DNA of 64,000 nt from Glandiceps talaboti. Lineage: Eukaryota > Hemichordata > Enteropneusta > Spengelidae. The notes under the pieces were generated by a model. It worked only from the letters and a program-made list of their open reading frames with translations, made no database searches and was not told where the DNA came from. Position 1 is the first letter of the stretch, and the number at the start of each line of letters is the position of its first letter. Shown in pieces: positions 1-12,600 of the stretch. A program made the position numbers and the translations under genes. The stretch lies in NCBI RefSeq assembly GCF_964340395.1, contig NC_135571.1, positions 2,572,111 to 2,636,110 of the forward strand, in the 5' to 3' direction.

Positions 1-498
1 CGAATTGAAAACGATGCTGTAAGTTACAACTCCGACCCAACCCCAATTACGAATATGAAGACTCCTACACAAGCAGGGCACCCTACACTAGCTGGACACA
101 ATATTCTGTTCAGTCTCCAAACACAGCAAGATTGTAATATAATTTCACAAGAAACTGTATTCGTATTGGTTTCTATGTGGTTTTATCAAGCAGAGCCAGT
201 GAAAACTTGAATGATATGGCAGTATATTGTTGTATTCACAACATCTACCTGCTAAAACCCATTATGCAATAATATGAAATGATTATAGTGTTTGACGGCA
301 GCCAAGACTTTTGGGTTGCAGAAGGGTTGGCCGCAATTTGTCATGGATTATTTTGGTATACAACTGTACAGTAATACCACTCTTTAACTTTCTTTTGGTT
401 TTTAGTATTTTTTCTTCCTTGAGGAAGAGATATATTTATGGGTGGAAGTCTGTGTGTCTGTGGGTCTGTGTGTATGTGTGTGTGTCTGTCTGTCTGTC

Positions 499-555
<57 letters not shown>

Positions 556-2447
556 GTCATCGTTTTCGCCATAACGGCCTGCTCAATTCAAAGGAAATTT
601 TGAAGACGTATTCCATAGGGTAATGGCAAGACATTGTTAGGTTTTGATAAAAATCCCGTGGAAATTAATGAGCCATTTACATAATTAATGATTTTCGGTA
701 ATTAGGCTATATCTCAAGAATGCACGCTTTAGATTCATTATAAGTTGGTACAACATTTGCGATACCAAAGCGCCCCTGTCCTGAAAATATTACTAATGTA
801 GCTTTAATTTTAATAAGTTATTGGCATATTTTTGATTGGCCACAAAAAAGAAAAAAAATAGTTTCTCGTCAGAAAATGTCATCTAAAGTGGTGCGACTTT
901 ATCACCATTTTCTAAAACACGACTGGCTCAATTCAAACGAAATTTATTGCATGTGTTCTGTAGGGTAGTGACAAGAACTGATTAGGTTTCGGTAAACATC
1001 CCAAGAATATTAACGATAAATTTACATAATTAATGGTTTTCGGTAATTAGGCTATATCTCAAGAATGCACACTTAAAATTCAATATAATTTGATACATAC
1101 ATTTGCGATACCAAAGCACACTTGTCCTGAAAATATTATTGATGTAGCTTTTATTTAGTTTCAATAAATTATTCGCATATTTTTGTAGGCCACTAAAAGG
1201 AAGAAAATAGTTTCTCGTCAGGAAATGTTGTCTAAAGTGGTACAACGATGCGCTTTTTTTTGTACATTCTCAACAAATGTCACAGTACATGTTGTGGTTG
1301 GCCAGAAGATCACTAACAGCAATGAGAAAATAGCAATCAATGAGAAAAAATAACTTATTACATATGTTCTGTTGTATTCCAACAATTGTCTGTAGGAACG
1401 ACAATCTTTGCCCTTACGGACGACATTCAGTTTACATCTGGTGCTTGATAGGTTACTTAGTTTCCTAATAATGTAGTATAAAGTAAAAGTTGATCCCCTT
1501 AAAAAGCTCACCTTTTAATAATGAAATGTCATTATATACGGGGAAGTTTTAGTTTTACTGTTCCTACAGGCCTGTATGGTGAATCGAAGAGACTGGACAT
1601 AGTTTGATATATGTTTCGATTTTAATTTGTAGGATGGACCAATCGCAGTGGATACACTTCTTACAATAACTGCCTTTATTGAGACTGTTGTTGCTTTCAT
1701 CACATCAGTACTATGTTGTAGAACAGTCTGTTGTGGACGAAGACATCAGGACGTCGCCATGTCTTATAGGCCAAATCAACAACAGCAGGTTTCCATAGCA
1801 ACTATCGCAATGACGCGAAACAATATGCAACTGTCACCAGCAGGACTGTCCTTAGAAGCTCAAGGGCAAAGTACGTTTGTGTGTCATTTATCACCAAAAG
1901 GTGTTTTCGAGATAAGTGTTCATCGTTTTTATAAAATATTTATTACAAACATACTACTCTTGTGATCTATATATTGAAAGGGTCACATGATCTGTTGAAT
2001 ATCAATGCCATTTCATTTTCTTAACCCTTACTTTATTTAGTACAGAATTTTGCTTGGATTCATATTTGTTTTAATTTTACCATATTTGAACTATTTGATA
2101 CAGATGATCTACCATATCCACCACGACAGATATTGAGACCAACACTTCAGCAAGTCACTGTCAATCAGTCACATGGTCAGATGCAACAAACTGCAGGTGC
2201 TCAGTTGTATCCACGGCAACTGTTGTCAAACATGGTGGTACCAGTAACTGAGCCAAATGCACCATCGCAACCAATGCCCCAAACCCAGCAACAACCTAAC
2301 CAAGGGAACAGATTTCAGGGACATCCTGTCCAACTCACTATCCAAGGAGAAGGAGCCTATGGCTTAGATGACAATGGAATCTCCCCACCACCAAGCTATT
2401 CGGAGGCTATGGCTACTGTTCATACATACATGCATACAAATGTATGA
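1..2447 (+). CDS. MS4A/CD20-like four-TM protein, paralogue A, 3' part (probably damaged)
   Basis: Three exons are visible by alignment to paralogue B (5141-8126): 1-125 (cut by the window edge; end of TM3 and the extracellular loop), 1633-1870 (TM4 followed by a Cys-rich membrane edge and Gln-rich tail) and 2104-2447 (cytoplasmic tail). The introns are also homologous to those of B, so this is a tandem whole-gene duplication. TM4 runs through TITAFIETVVAFITSVLCC. The tail ends in PPPSYSEA, a PPxY motif that could bind WW domains. MS4A proteins are four-TM plasma or endosomal membrane proteins, some of them ion-channel-associated. Oddities: the first exon is one base short relative to B (plus an 18-base in-frame gain), and the donor after base 125 is GC instead of GT, so splicing as in B would run into a stop in exon 1633-1870. 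The final eight codons and the stop differ from B and begin with an ACAT-rich tract. It may be a decaying copy, or base 45-50 may be miscalled. Confidence 0.7.
410..1452. repeat. Composite insertion carrying a CTGT array and two repeat units, inside the MS4A-A intron
   Basis: The homologous intron of paralogue B reads straight through near 7185-7195, so B supplies the empty site and A carries about 1.04 kb of extra DNA. The insert opens with a short palindrome (CTTCCTTGAGGAAG), passes through a GT-rich tract into a (CTGT)n array to about 557, then has two related units of roughly 330 bp (about 555-880 and 885-1210). Each unit contains CATAATTAATG, TTTTCGGTAATTAGGC and CTCAAGAATGCA. The tail (about 1370-1450) matches a motif also found at 35060-35130. 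Confidence 0.7.
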
Positions 2448-2872
2448 CAAAACCTCTCCTTATACTATGGCAGATAGTGAGACAGTGGTTATCGTCAATA
2501 TACCATGAATTCTGTTCATAATCGACTACCATTTGACAAATAAGAGCTATGAAATGTCTGTACCGTTGAATTGTACAAGATTGATGATAATATAATAACT
2601 TGGATATGATTAGTCTTACCTCTTAGCTACACAACAATTCTACTTGCTCATACCCTGTGTGCAAGAATGGTATTTCGTCATCAGTGTTACCATCATGTGA
2701 TTTAAAGTTATCACGTGGAGATCATATGACCATTTTGACAAATCAATATAGACTGTTCTAATCACTCTGCGCTACCTTTACTTCAAGATTTGTTAGTCTC
2801 TTTTAAATAAGTTAACATTTAGCAGAATTTAAACAAATTTTCTAAACTTTAGGCTTATTCAGTATTTGTTTT

Positions 2873-3262
2873 GTCAACAGAGTTAGAACTGAAATGTGTT
2901 GCGATAAGGAATGTGTCCAATCATACCTGAAAATGTTCGACACACGGTCATAATCTCTAGTAGCGTTACTCTACGTGTCTACTCGCGGTTAAGCTGAACA
3001 ATAAACTACGCATTCTATGACTACACTGTACACTGTCTTTGTGTGTCTGTGTGTTTGAAAAAATGTATCAATATTTTCACTTAGGGTTACTTCCTTGAGA
3101 CCTATTGACAAGCAAAAATTGTTGCTGATGAAACAGTAGTTTTAGCTTTAGGGTCTATTTTCTGGTCACTAGAATTACATTTTCATTGTTATATTACATT
3201 GTCTTTGTGCTACATTGCTAAAGTATGAATCGTATATATGGATTTTCGAGGGCCTCGTTACT
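2873..3262 (+). repeat. Direct repeat copy 1 (about 390 bp)
   Basis: Aligned with 3769-4150 from AGAACTGAAATGTGTTGCGA through the tail GGATTTTCGAGGG; roughly 80-85% identical by eye with small gaps. Not coding. Confidence 0.8.
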
Positions 3263-3498
3263 TTCGTCGGACTTTGACGCTACTTGCGTCTCCAAGAATG
3301 TATGTGCATGATCTACTAGGATCGAATAACCCATCTTCTGGCAATGGTGCAAACTTCACATCCAGGCTTAAGATATAACTCCAGGGAACAAGCAAGATGG
3401 TTGCCGTATCAGCTTGGAATCGAATATTATGTAGAGTTTAGCTTTACTATATCGTCTCTTTTATCAACAATTATTGTCGAGGCAAGTCACGCATTTTT

Positions 3499-3529
3499 AC
3501 CTCCGGTAACGGGAGGTAATGTAGTGATG

Positions 3530-3573
<44 letters not shown>

Positions 3574-3684
3574 GTCTGTCTGTCTGTCTGTCTGTCTGTG
3601 TGTATGTATGTATGTATGTATGTATGTATGTATGTATGTACATATATGTATAGATGGATGGATGGATGGATGGATGGATGGATG
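3499..3684 (+). repeat. Hairpin-led compound microsatellite
   Basis: An ACCTCC/GGAGGT palindrome near 3500-3520 is followed by AATGTAGTGATGTTG, then (CTGT)n to about 3600, (TATG)n to about 3640 and (GATG)n to 3684. The same hairpin-then-array order recurs at 410, 4136, 15060 and 27886. Confidence 0.85.
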
Positions 3685-3768
3685 AGTGTCTATGTATGTG
3701 TATGTGTGTCTGTCTCTGTACACAATATATTAAAGTGTCGTGAGGTTTCAGTCTTTTATATAATATGT

Positions 3769-4150
3769 GTCAATAAAGTTACAACTGAAATGTGTTGCGA
3801 TAAAGAATGTGTCAAGTCATGTCTGAAAATGTTGACACACTGTCATGATCTCCAATAGCGTCATTTTGCGTGTCTACTTGCGGTACAGCTTGTAAAAGTG
3901 CGGGTCCATAAATTATGCATTCTATGATTATATGATTTGTGTGTCTTTGTGTTTGAAAAATGTGTCAAAATGTTCTCACTTTGGTTACTTCCTTGAGACC
4001 TATTGACAAGTAAAAAATGAAACAGTAGTGTTTTAGCTTGAGGGTCTATTTGCACTAGAATTATATTTTCTTTGTTATAATACTTAATCTTTGTGCTACA
4101 TAATAAATTATGAAGCGTACACACGGATTTTCGAGGGGTCTCCTTACTTT
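3769..4150 (+). repeat. Direct repeat copy 2 (about 380 bp)
   Basis: Partner of 2873-3262 in the same orientation, about 900 bp away. The palindrome plus CTGT/TATG/GATG array separates the two copies. Confidence 0.8.
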
Positions 4151-4484
4151 ATGGAGTAATGTAGTTATGTTGTATGTCGGTCTATTTGTCTGGCTGGCTG
4201 TCTGGCTGTCTTCTATATAACTGTCTGTCTGTCACGTGATAACTTTGACTCATGGTAACACTCGTGACGAAACACCATTTCCTTGAACACATGGTATGAG
4301 CACATACAAATACTGTGCAGCTAAAAGGTAAGACTAATTGTATCTAAATGCGCATATTCTCTTCGAAATTATATGATTTAATGGAGCAGACACTTTATAG
4401 GTCTAATGTGTCAAATGATAGCATATTTCAGACCACATTGTATATTGATTAGAACCACTGTCTCTCACACTCAGGCATAGTATA

Positions 4485-5140
4485 CCTGAAATATATCACA
4501 GAAGTATCATTTTCCTAGCTGAACAGCTGAGTGGCGTTACTTATATGGAGTTTTGTTGGGGATGGGGGGATTAGAAACAAAAGCTAAGGTCCAATTAGGA
4601 TACTCATATTTTATATGTGTTTAGTATGAGAATTAATTTTTTTAATTCTACATTGAACTATTGATCTCGCACCTAAAGGTAGACACGAATCAGTGGTGGA
4701 GTGACAGATAACGTGGAAAGTGTCCTAGAGGTTCACTTATATCAAAGGAAAATGTAAATAGGTACTTGTTTAGTTTGATCAAAGTTGATTTCCAGCTTAA
4801 AGGAGAAGGTGTCAATCCCACTTTTTCAGATAAATTTTACGCATAATATGTATTAATTGTGCGTATATCATATCGTTTTGATAAATGTTAATTTTTGGAC
4901 ATGATTAAATAACACCTTTGAATGACTACGCCCATAAATAAATGACATATATAGTTAGTTGGTTTAAACAAATGTAAATATGAGTAGGCCAAGAGGTCAG
5001 TGTTTTTGACATGTTTTGAACATTTTGAATGCGACGTCTGCAGGTTTTGATTGATTGAATGATTGATATGATAATGTATATTGATATAGTAAACATTTCC
5101 ATATCAAGGTGTCTGAAGTTTTTCGTCATCAGGTTTGTAA
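4485..5140. other. Intergenic, upstream of MS4A paralogue B
   Basis: No gene or RNA seen. An AG at 5131-5132 looks like a splice acceptor just before the first coding ATG of paralogue B, so an upstream non-coding exon may lie in or before this stretch. Confidence 0.4.
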
Positions 5141-8126
5141 ATGCTAGAAGACCAAGTCGTGATGCCGCCAACCGCGCACCAACCAGTTGCCAGCCACTTC
5201 AATAACACACCTACTGTGAGACAGGGATACAAAGCACCACTTTCCTTTGGTATTCTTCAAATCATACTAGGTGTAATTTCCATAATTCTTGGATCAGTTG
5301 AAATTGAATCTCAGTCATATCTATCTAAAGCTGGAATTGCAATATGGAGTGGAATCTTGGTAAGAATTTCATTTGTGTAGTATGTTTTTTTTTATACTGG
5401 AAGTTAATAAGATTCAGGAATGGCTCAGGGACATGTGGTGGAATATCTCTTTACAGAAAATAAACACAGCGGAGTATCTTGATCCTCAATGTTATAGTAT
5501 GATTTGAGCTTATCACGTTTTCAAAACTAAATATGTTTATTTGTCTGCAATATGTACAAACATTTTCACAAATGTATCTTTGTAACAGTTCATTTTGACC
5601 GGATCCGTTGGAGTTGTATCATATGTGAAGAAAACTAATTGTTGTGTAAGTATTTTTGTTTAAAGTTTTTTTTTCATGACAAGTACTTTTTTCATGTCTT
5701 TAAAATAGGTAGCATAGTCTAATTAATTTTTCAAAGTTTTGAGTTTTTGAATATATTTAGTGTGAAGATACTTATTTCAAATGAAGAGCCAACAATCCAA
5801 TCTAGATCCATTGGTATAGGGAACACACGTTTCACTCATGCTAAGGGATGTCGACATCGTGCATATAGTTGTTGCCTGTTTATTGATGGGTCGGTGGGCA
5901 TGTGTGAAAAAACACTCCTGACGAAATATATGTGCTTTAGTGTATTATATTTACCAGTCTCCATTTAAACAGTCATTTATACATGATATATCTAGCACTC
6001 TCCCACTCTATGTTCAAAGCACTTTACCATATTACCCATGGAACTATAGCGGTAAAACGGCCATTTATACTTCTCTGGGAAGCATATACACCATTGCAGC
6101 CTCAAAGCGCAAACGATTAAAAAATTTACATTGTATCCTACCCGGCCCTAATAAAACACTTGGGTTGAATGGGGCACAATTGGGGTTCAAATCTTGTTCA
6201 AGGACTTTAGCCGTTCAGAAATAAACGACATTGACAAACCCCGAACCTGCAAACCGTATTAATTTCCATGTCTGTCTATCTAACCATTCGACCATCATGA
6301 CTCCTCTGTACTGTAGTAATGTGGCACAAGCTGTGTTTGTAAACTGTTTACTCAAGTGCAAACAACCTTGATTAAACAACTTTAGTGTAATATTAATATC
6401 AATGAATACCTTCTATGGCATTACAGTTGTTTTCTGTCATTGTTAGAACAGCTGACGTAGGGATGGTAGTAGGGATTTCCTCTACATTTTGTATGAATGT
6501 CAAGAAATTATGTTTATGAGTAATATTTCATACCAGGTTTGAGGTCAGTCAATCATAAGTGTTTGTTAAGTATGTTTCAGTAAGTAGTTGAGCGAGTACA
6601 TTTTATATCTACTACAAAAATCATTTCTCAAATGAATTAACCAAGCTTGTACCCTTCAAAATATTGCAGCATCAAGCAATGTGTAGAATCTGATTATCAT
6701 ATTTGTTCTAAATTATTTTTTGTTTCCTCTTCAGTTTATAACATTTATGGTATTCTCAATATTATCTGCAGCAGTGAGTGGAACCATACTTCTGGGAATT
6801 GAAATCGATGCTGTATTTTACGACTCCGACCCAACCCCCAATTACGACTATAATGACTCCTTCACTAGCTCGACACAATATTCTGTTCAGTCTCCAAACA
6901 TGGTAAAGTTATATTATAGTGTCACAAGAATCTGTATTCATATTGGTTTCTGTGTGGTTGTATCAAACAGAGCCAGTGAACACTTGAATGATATGGCAGA
7001 ATATTGTTGAATTCACAACATGTACCTGCTAAAACCAATTATGCAATAATATGAAAGAATTAAGGTGTTTGCGGCAGCCAAGACTTTTGGGTTGCAGAAG
7101 GGTTGGACGCAATTTGTCACGGATTATTTTGGTATAAAAATGTACAGTAATACCACTCTTTAACTTTCTTTTGGTTTTTAGTATTTTGCCTAATAAGTTA
7201 TTTAGTTTCCCAATAAAGTAGTATAAAGTAAAAGTTGATCCCCTTAAAACCTCACCTTATGAAATGTCTTTATAGACTTGGAGAGTTTCAGTTTTACAGT
7301 TCCTATAAGCCTGTATGGTGAATCGAAGAGGTTGGACATAGTTTAATATATATGTTTCGATTTTAATTTGTAGGATTTTCCAATCGCAGTGGATTCGCTT
7401 CTTTCAATAATTGCCTCTCTTGAGGCGTTTGTTGCTTTTGTCACAACATTATTATGTTGTAGAGTAGTCTGTTGTGGACAAAGACGTCAGGACGTCGCCG
7501 TGTATTATAGGCCAAATCAACAACAGCCGGTTTCCATAGCAACTATCCCAGTGACGCCAACAAATATGCAAATGTCACCACCAGGACTATCCTTAGAAGC
7601 TCAAGGGCAAAGTAAGTTTGTGTGTTATTTATCACCAAAAGGTGTTTTCGAGAGAAGTGTTCATCTTTTTTATAAAATATTTATTACAAACATACTACTC
7701 TTGTAATCTTATATTGAAAAGGTCACATGATCTGTTGAATATCAATGCCATTTCATTTTCTTAACCCTTACCTTATTTAGAACAGGATTTTGCTTGAATT
7801 CATATATGTTTCAATATTACCAAATTTGAACTATGTGTTACAGATGATCTAACATATCCACCACGACAGATGCAACAAAGTACAGGTGCTCAGTATTATC
7901 AATGGTAACAGTCACCAAGATGGTGGTACCAGTAATTCGGCCAAGTGCACAACCGCAACCGATGCCCCAAACCCAGCCACAACCTAACCAAGGGAACATA
8001 TTTCAGGAACAACCAGTCCAACTCACTATCCAAGGAGCAGGAGCCTATGCCTTAGAGGGCAACGGAATCTCCCCACCACCAAGCTATTCGGAGGCTATCG
8101 CTACTTTTCCAGAAAATATGGCATAA
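5141..8126 (+). CDS. MS4A/CD20-like four-TM protein, paralogue B
   Basis: Five coding exons with good GT-AG sites: 5141-5359, 5589-5645, 6735-6902, 7374-7611 and 7844-8126. The start ATG at 5141 is preceded directly by an in-frame TAA. TM1 is near APLSFGILQIILGVISIILG; TM2 spans the first intron (AGIAIWSGIL then FILTGSVGVVSYV); TM3 is near ITFMVFSILSAAVSGTILLG. An acidic, Tyr-rich extracellular loop (DSDPTPNYDYND) follows, then TM4 ending in LLCCRVVCCG. The tail is Gln/Pro-rich and, in another frame, ends PPPSYSEA as in paralogue A. Oddity: relative to A, the last exon has lost one base just before ATGGTGG, so the spliced frame stops at TAA 7906-7908 and would lose the PPxY tail. The downstream frame stays open to 8126, which suggests a recent lesion, a sequencing error or alternative splicing. 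MS4A assignment rests on topology and tail. Confidence 0.75.
5985..6302 (-). mobile_element. tRNA-derived SINE-like element in MS4A-B intron 2
   Basis: On the minus strand the head near 6300-6215 contains TGGTCGAATGG, a good pol III A box, followed by a tRNA-like arm and GGTTCGGGGTT as a degenerate B box. A body follows down to about 5985 containing GCGCTTTGAG and TATAAATGGC. No tRNA fold survives in full. Boundaries are approximate and no target duplication was resolved. Confidence 0.5.
6925..7035 (+). repeat. Dispersed repeat R2 fragment in MS4A-B intron 3
   Basis: Contains TTGGTTTCTGTGTGGTTGTA and CAAACAGAGCCAGTGAA. Related stretches occur at 150-240, about 11650-11740 (reversed), 26756-27070, 43380-43700 and 44205-44260. 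The 150-240 copy is explained by the tandem gene duplication; the others are dispersed. Confidence 0.6.
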
Positions 8127-9612
8127 AGTATTTCTGGTTGATAAACAAATGAAGATTTAAACAAAACCGAATCCTCCAGGACATGTGGATGGATGTACTG
8201 AGAATAAGAAAATGTTCTTTTTTTCCAAATTATAACTACATATTCAGTAGGCAATTGAATTTGCAGTATAAACCCCAAATGACAGTTGTCCCTGTGAGTG
8301 TGAGATGCTGTATCGCTTGAACTTCAATAATCTTAAGTCTTGCTCAAAATGGCAAAGATACCACATTTGCCACAACTCTTGAGTTTTTCGTTGCAGCACA
8401 CCTCATATATACGCTACACGCTGCACACATTTTCTATGGCTCCGGAGTGTTACTGCATTATGTACACATTATCGAAGAGTTGATAGGCGCTTTATAGACG
8501 AAAGAAAACGCCCGCGAAAGTTACACAATCTCAACTTTCCATGGAAATTCATTCCAGCAAATAGGCAACATTTTTGCAAATAGTATATTAAGAAGAGACC
8601 TTTTAAAGCATCTTTGTCTTTTCCATGCTTATGATTTAAACAATTATTCAATCGACCAAGAATATGAGTGGCGTATGGGAACTTGTAACTAATGAGTCGA
8701 AAAAACATAGCAAATTTAATTAAAGTTATCATTATGTATCAAGAATGTATCCATTTGAAAAAAGATAAATATTGAAGAATGCCAGTTAACCTTAATTGTA
8801 ATAAATAATAGTGAAAATAATGGAGATTATGGACGTTTTGATTTGCATTTTCCATTATTGATACCTTCCGGTATTTGAGCTATTATTATACATACCGTAG
8901 TTAATACATTAAATATGAAACATTTACTGAAAATCACCAATTATGCAAATTATCCCTCACTGATTTTTGTATGCTGTTTACCAAAGTAAATCGGTTGTTG
9001 CAACTCCTTGGCAGATTGTTTCGAATTTATTTGCATTCACAGGAGTATTTTTTTACATAGGATGTCCACAGACAAACAGCATACAAGAACATATGTACAA
9101 ACTGGCTGACAGGTAAACAGGCAGACAGACAGACAGACAGACAGACAGAACTGTAACATGTCTTACCCTCACAGAAGGAGAAAATGGGTATTACCATTAG
9201 TTCGCTAGTACTCATTGGCTAGCTGCCCTATCCTCGGGCTACTATAGTTTCGTTTAAAATGACTTAAGGTCGACACTGTGGGCGCTGACTCAGACAGATT
9301 GTCATGACCTTTTGGCTTTTTCCAGCAACCTCTCGAAGCGCGAATCTAAGCTCTTGACAGGACCTGTTCATTTATAACAGTGCGATAACAAAACAGCATC
9401 CAACTGTATTGAACTCTCTGCTAGTGTCAACCACAGCGTTTACGACAAATGACCAGGTCAACAACGGATCAATGAACTGAGAAACTGTGACCTTTGAACG
9501 CTGAAGGCTTACATTTATATATGCGTGGAATAGATGTTTCTCGTTTAACATTTTGAGACGATTTGTTAGGCGAGACCCTAAAATTTCTTTACACAGACAT
9601 CCGAGCAGTGTC
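8127..9612. other. Intergenic between MS4A-B and the SDR gene
   Basis: No gene seen. A short (CAGA)n run lies at 9116-9148. The last 400 bases before the SDR start codon (9613) should hold its promoter, but no TATA box or other decisive site was recognised. Confidence 0.4.
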
Positions 9613-12600
9613 ATGGACATTGGCGGAAAGGTTGTGTTGGTCACGGGAGGTGCACGGGGGATTGGCAGAGCAATTGCAGAACGATTCTTACTCCAGAACG
9701 CAAAGGTATGTTGAACAACTTCCGGTATAACAATTGCGAGTGGCTGTGTATGTGAGTTAATTTTCAACGTAACTTAACCATTCCGTTATATTGTTATGGT
9801 GGCGTGTTGTGTATGTGTGTTTGTGTGTGTGTGTGTGTGGGGGGGGGGGCTGTGTTGTGTGTGATTGTGTGTCTGTTTGCGGTTGTGGTTTGTTAATATG
9901 ACCTTGGTGATAAGGGTAATGTCATTTAAAGAATCGAACAATGGAAAAAGCAAAACAGTACAAAGACAGTAGCAAAAGACAAGGTTTGTGGAAGAAGATA
10001 GAGAGGAGGAAACTTAACGGAGAGGCAGAGAAACATGATACCTATATTATTTTTTAAAACTTTTTTTTTAACCGATCGACTGTCACCCAAAGTTGCTATG
10101 CAAACGTAATTAGATACATAAAATACAGGTCACCAGTATGTTCAACACAAAAGACTGACGAATATTTTGTGTTTTATGTTACCCTCTGTACTTACCACAG
10201 AATAATACCTCAGGCAAGCAAAGGTGAACACGTTCCACCAGAAAATATGGAAAATGTACCCTGGTCGTTCCATGTCGTGTCATTGACATGTTTGTGGTAC
10301 TGTCAATGCCTTCTACGTCATTGGTTTTGCCGGTACTCAAAACAAGGGTTAAAATATTCGAAATCGCCATTATTTTCCCCGTTTCTTTCACAGACTACGC
10401 TTGCAGAATTATATTTATAACAATCTCAATATTTGTCTTTATAAAGCTTGAAAATGGTCGTGATCTAAAGTAATTTTGTCACAAGGACTCGAAAGACTCG
10501 ATTGGACAAGGCCCCTTAGGTCAGTATTCCAAATCATGTATAAGTTGGAAATAGTTTACAAAATAATTAAACTCTTATTAAATCTCCTAGGGCGTGAGCA
10601 TTATTGACTTTCATGAAGAAAATGGCAAGAGATCCGAACGGGAACTGCAACAACAGTTTGGAGAAGATAAGGTTATATTTATCCATTGTGATGTGTCTTC
10701 AAAGGCAGATTTGGAAGGTGAGCTTATCAACAAATACAGTGGAAGCCAATTAGGTAGAAACCTTGATCTACAAAAACTTTCCTGACATTGCTACATCATA
10801 TCAATGAATTTATCATGCCTGAAAATATGCAAATGTATCTTATTAAAATGTATACTGTATATTAAACAAAGATTGGTCTATTAAGATAATGGGAGCTAGC
10901 GTAAAGAAAATAGAGCCAGAGGCAATATATATTTATCGATTTAACAAAACAAAAACTTTAGCAATGTAAGTAAGATTTTTTGTAGAAGCAAACATTAAAT
11001 GTAACAATATAAAGCATGGGAGGCCGATAAAGGTTATTTGAGATCAAGGGCTTTCATGTCATGTCCTATTATATATCTACAACACACCAAACTTGTGCTT
11101 TTGCCGATGAATCAACAGAACTGCAAAATAGAAATGTGTATTATTTTCTTTTAGAATTTTCCATGAATACATTAATCCAATGACGTAATATTAACAACAT
11201 GGCATGCAAAACAAGTAATTTTGTTTGAATTTCAATTATTGATTTGTACATGATTATGTTGTGTATGAAGTCGTCCTCACTGAATACACCACGTTCTTCC
11301 CTTCTCCCGTTTCCCTTTCTCTTTCTAACCATACCTCATTATTCCATTATTTTGTCTACTTTCCAAATCCAATAATTTACAGACTCTTTCCGTAAAACTA
11401 AAGAAAATTTCGGACGATTAGACATTGTTGTTAATAATGCTGGTATTTCTGATGAATTCAATTGGGAAAAAATGGTGAACATAAATCTGGTGAGTATGTT
11501 TATATTTTTTGTGAAATCTAAACCAATGATTCACAACTATTGAAAACTTTTTTCTTAAGGTTCATAATAGTTGACGTGTACATGAAACAATAATATCGAC
11601 AAAAATATCCAGTACATAAAAGTAAACACTCATTTATGAGGTAATGAACTGGAAGAAATGTCCTGCAGTCTGTTTCATGTTTGTTTTCACCTAAACTGTT
11701 TGATGATACAACCACGCATAAACCAATAACAACCACTCAACAACACATGGTACACGTTTGGAGGAAACAGACATAATTGTGACGACACTATATCTTGATT
11801 TTGATGTTTGTCATATTGCTTCATAGATTTTACTTTATTGAGATGTTGCTTGCACATTACTCAAAGACGACCTAATTTTACACAACTTGGATGACTAAGC
11901 CTTCCGTCCGCCTTTCAACAAAAGACAACATACATTGTTATCACAAGGATTTCTTATTAAAGAAACGTTCAAACTTGTTTCATCTACACTAACAACCAAC
12001 ATTCATTTCTCATTTTTTAATGAAAAGATGAAATCTTGTATTGTTGTAATTCTATACACATATAGAATGCAGTAATTAGAAGTACATATTTGGCAGTAGA
12101 GTATATGGGGATCAAACATGGTGGGGATGGTGGAGTTGTTATCAATACTGCTTCCACACTAGGTAGGAAAATGCTATATTTCTTCACTACATACATTTAT
12201 AACTCACGCCATTTAAAAGATGACTTTGATAATTTTGCTGCTAGGTATCACCTTTTCAACAATAGACAAAACTGGGATAACATTTACTCGTGAGTGCACT
12301 ATTAGTGCCGATTCAGCTTCAAAGTGACTGATCCGTTATGGTATCGATGGTCTATCTCACTTGTTTACTAGTCTATGTCACATTTCCTTTAACATTATAC
12401 CGAATACACGGTTGTTTTCTTAATTTCAGAGAACATTGACATTATCATAAGCCATCAGCTCCACACTGTCAGAGGCAATTTTTGTTCTAACACCTTGACA
12501 TGTGGCTTTGACATTATTGCCTTTCAGGATCAACCATCCAAATAATATTCTTTAAAACATTGTCACTTGACTTTAATAGCTTTATTATTCCCTTGTAGCA

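Larger units (their letters stand above)
2458..4484. repeat. Foldback-like composite element with about 270 bp inverted arms
   Basis: The arms at about 2458-2745 and, reversed, about 4228-4484 align along their length by eye at roughly 70-80% (shared blocks include GGTAAGACTAAT and CACGTGATAACTTT). Between them lie two direct repeats (2873-3262 and 3769-4150) around a hairpin plus microsatellite. The order is A, B, array, B, A-reversed. No coding capacity for a transposase was seen. It begins within about 10 bases of the stop codon of MS4A paralogue A. Confidence 0.65.

Noticed and set aside
449-574. Open frames of the VCLSVCLS or MYVCMYVC type (also at 3344-3858, 15089-15457, 28056-28806, 34160-34590, 37000-37300, 42318-42793, 51269-51918, 55691-56078)
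   Set aside because: They are translations of CTGT, ACAT, GA or CAGA arrays that are open in several frames and on both strands; no domain or splice support.
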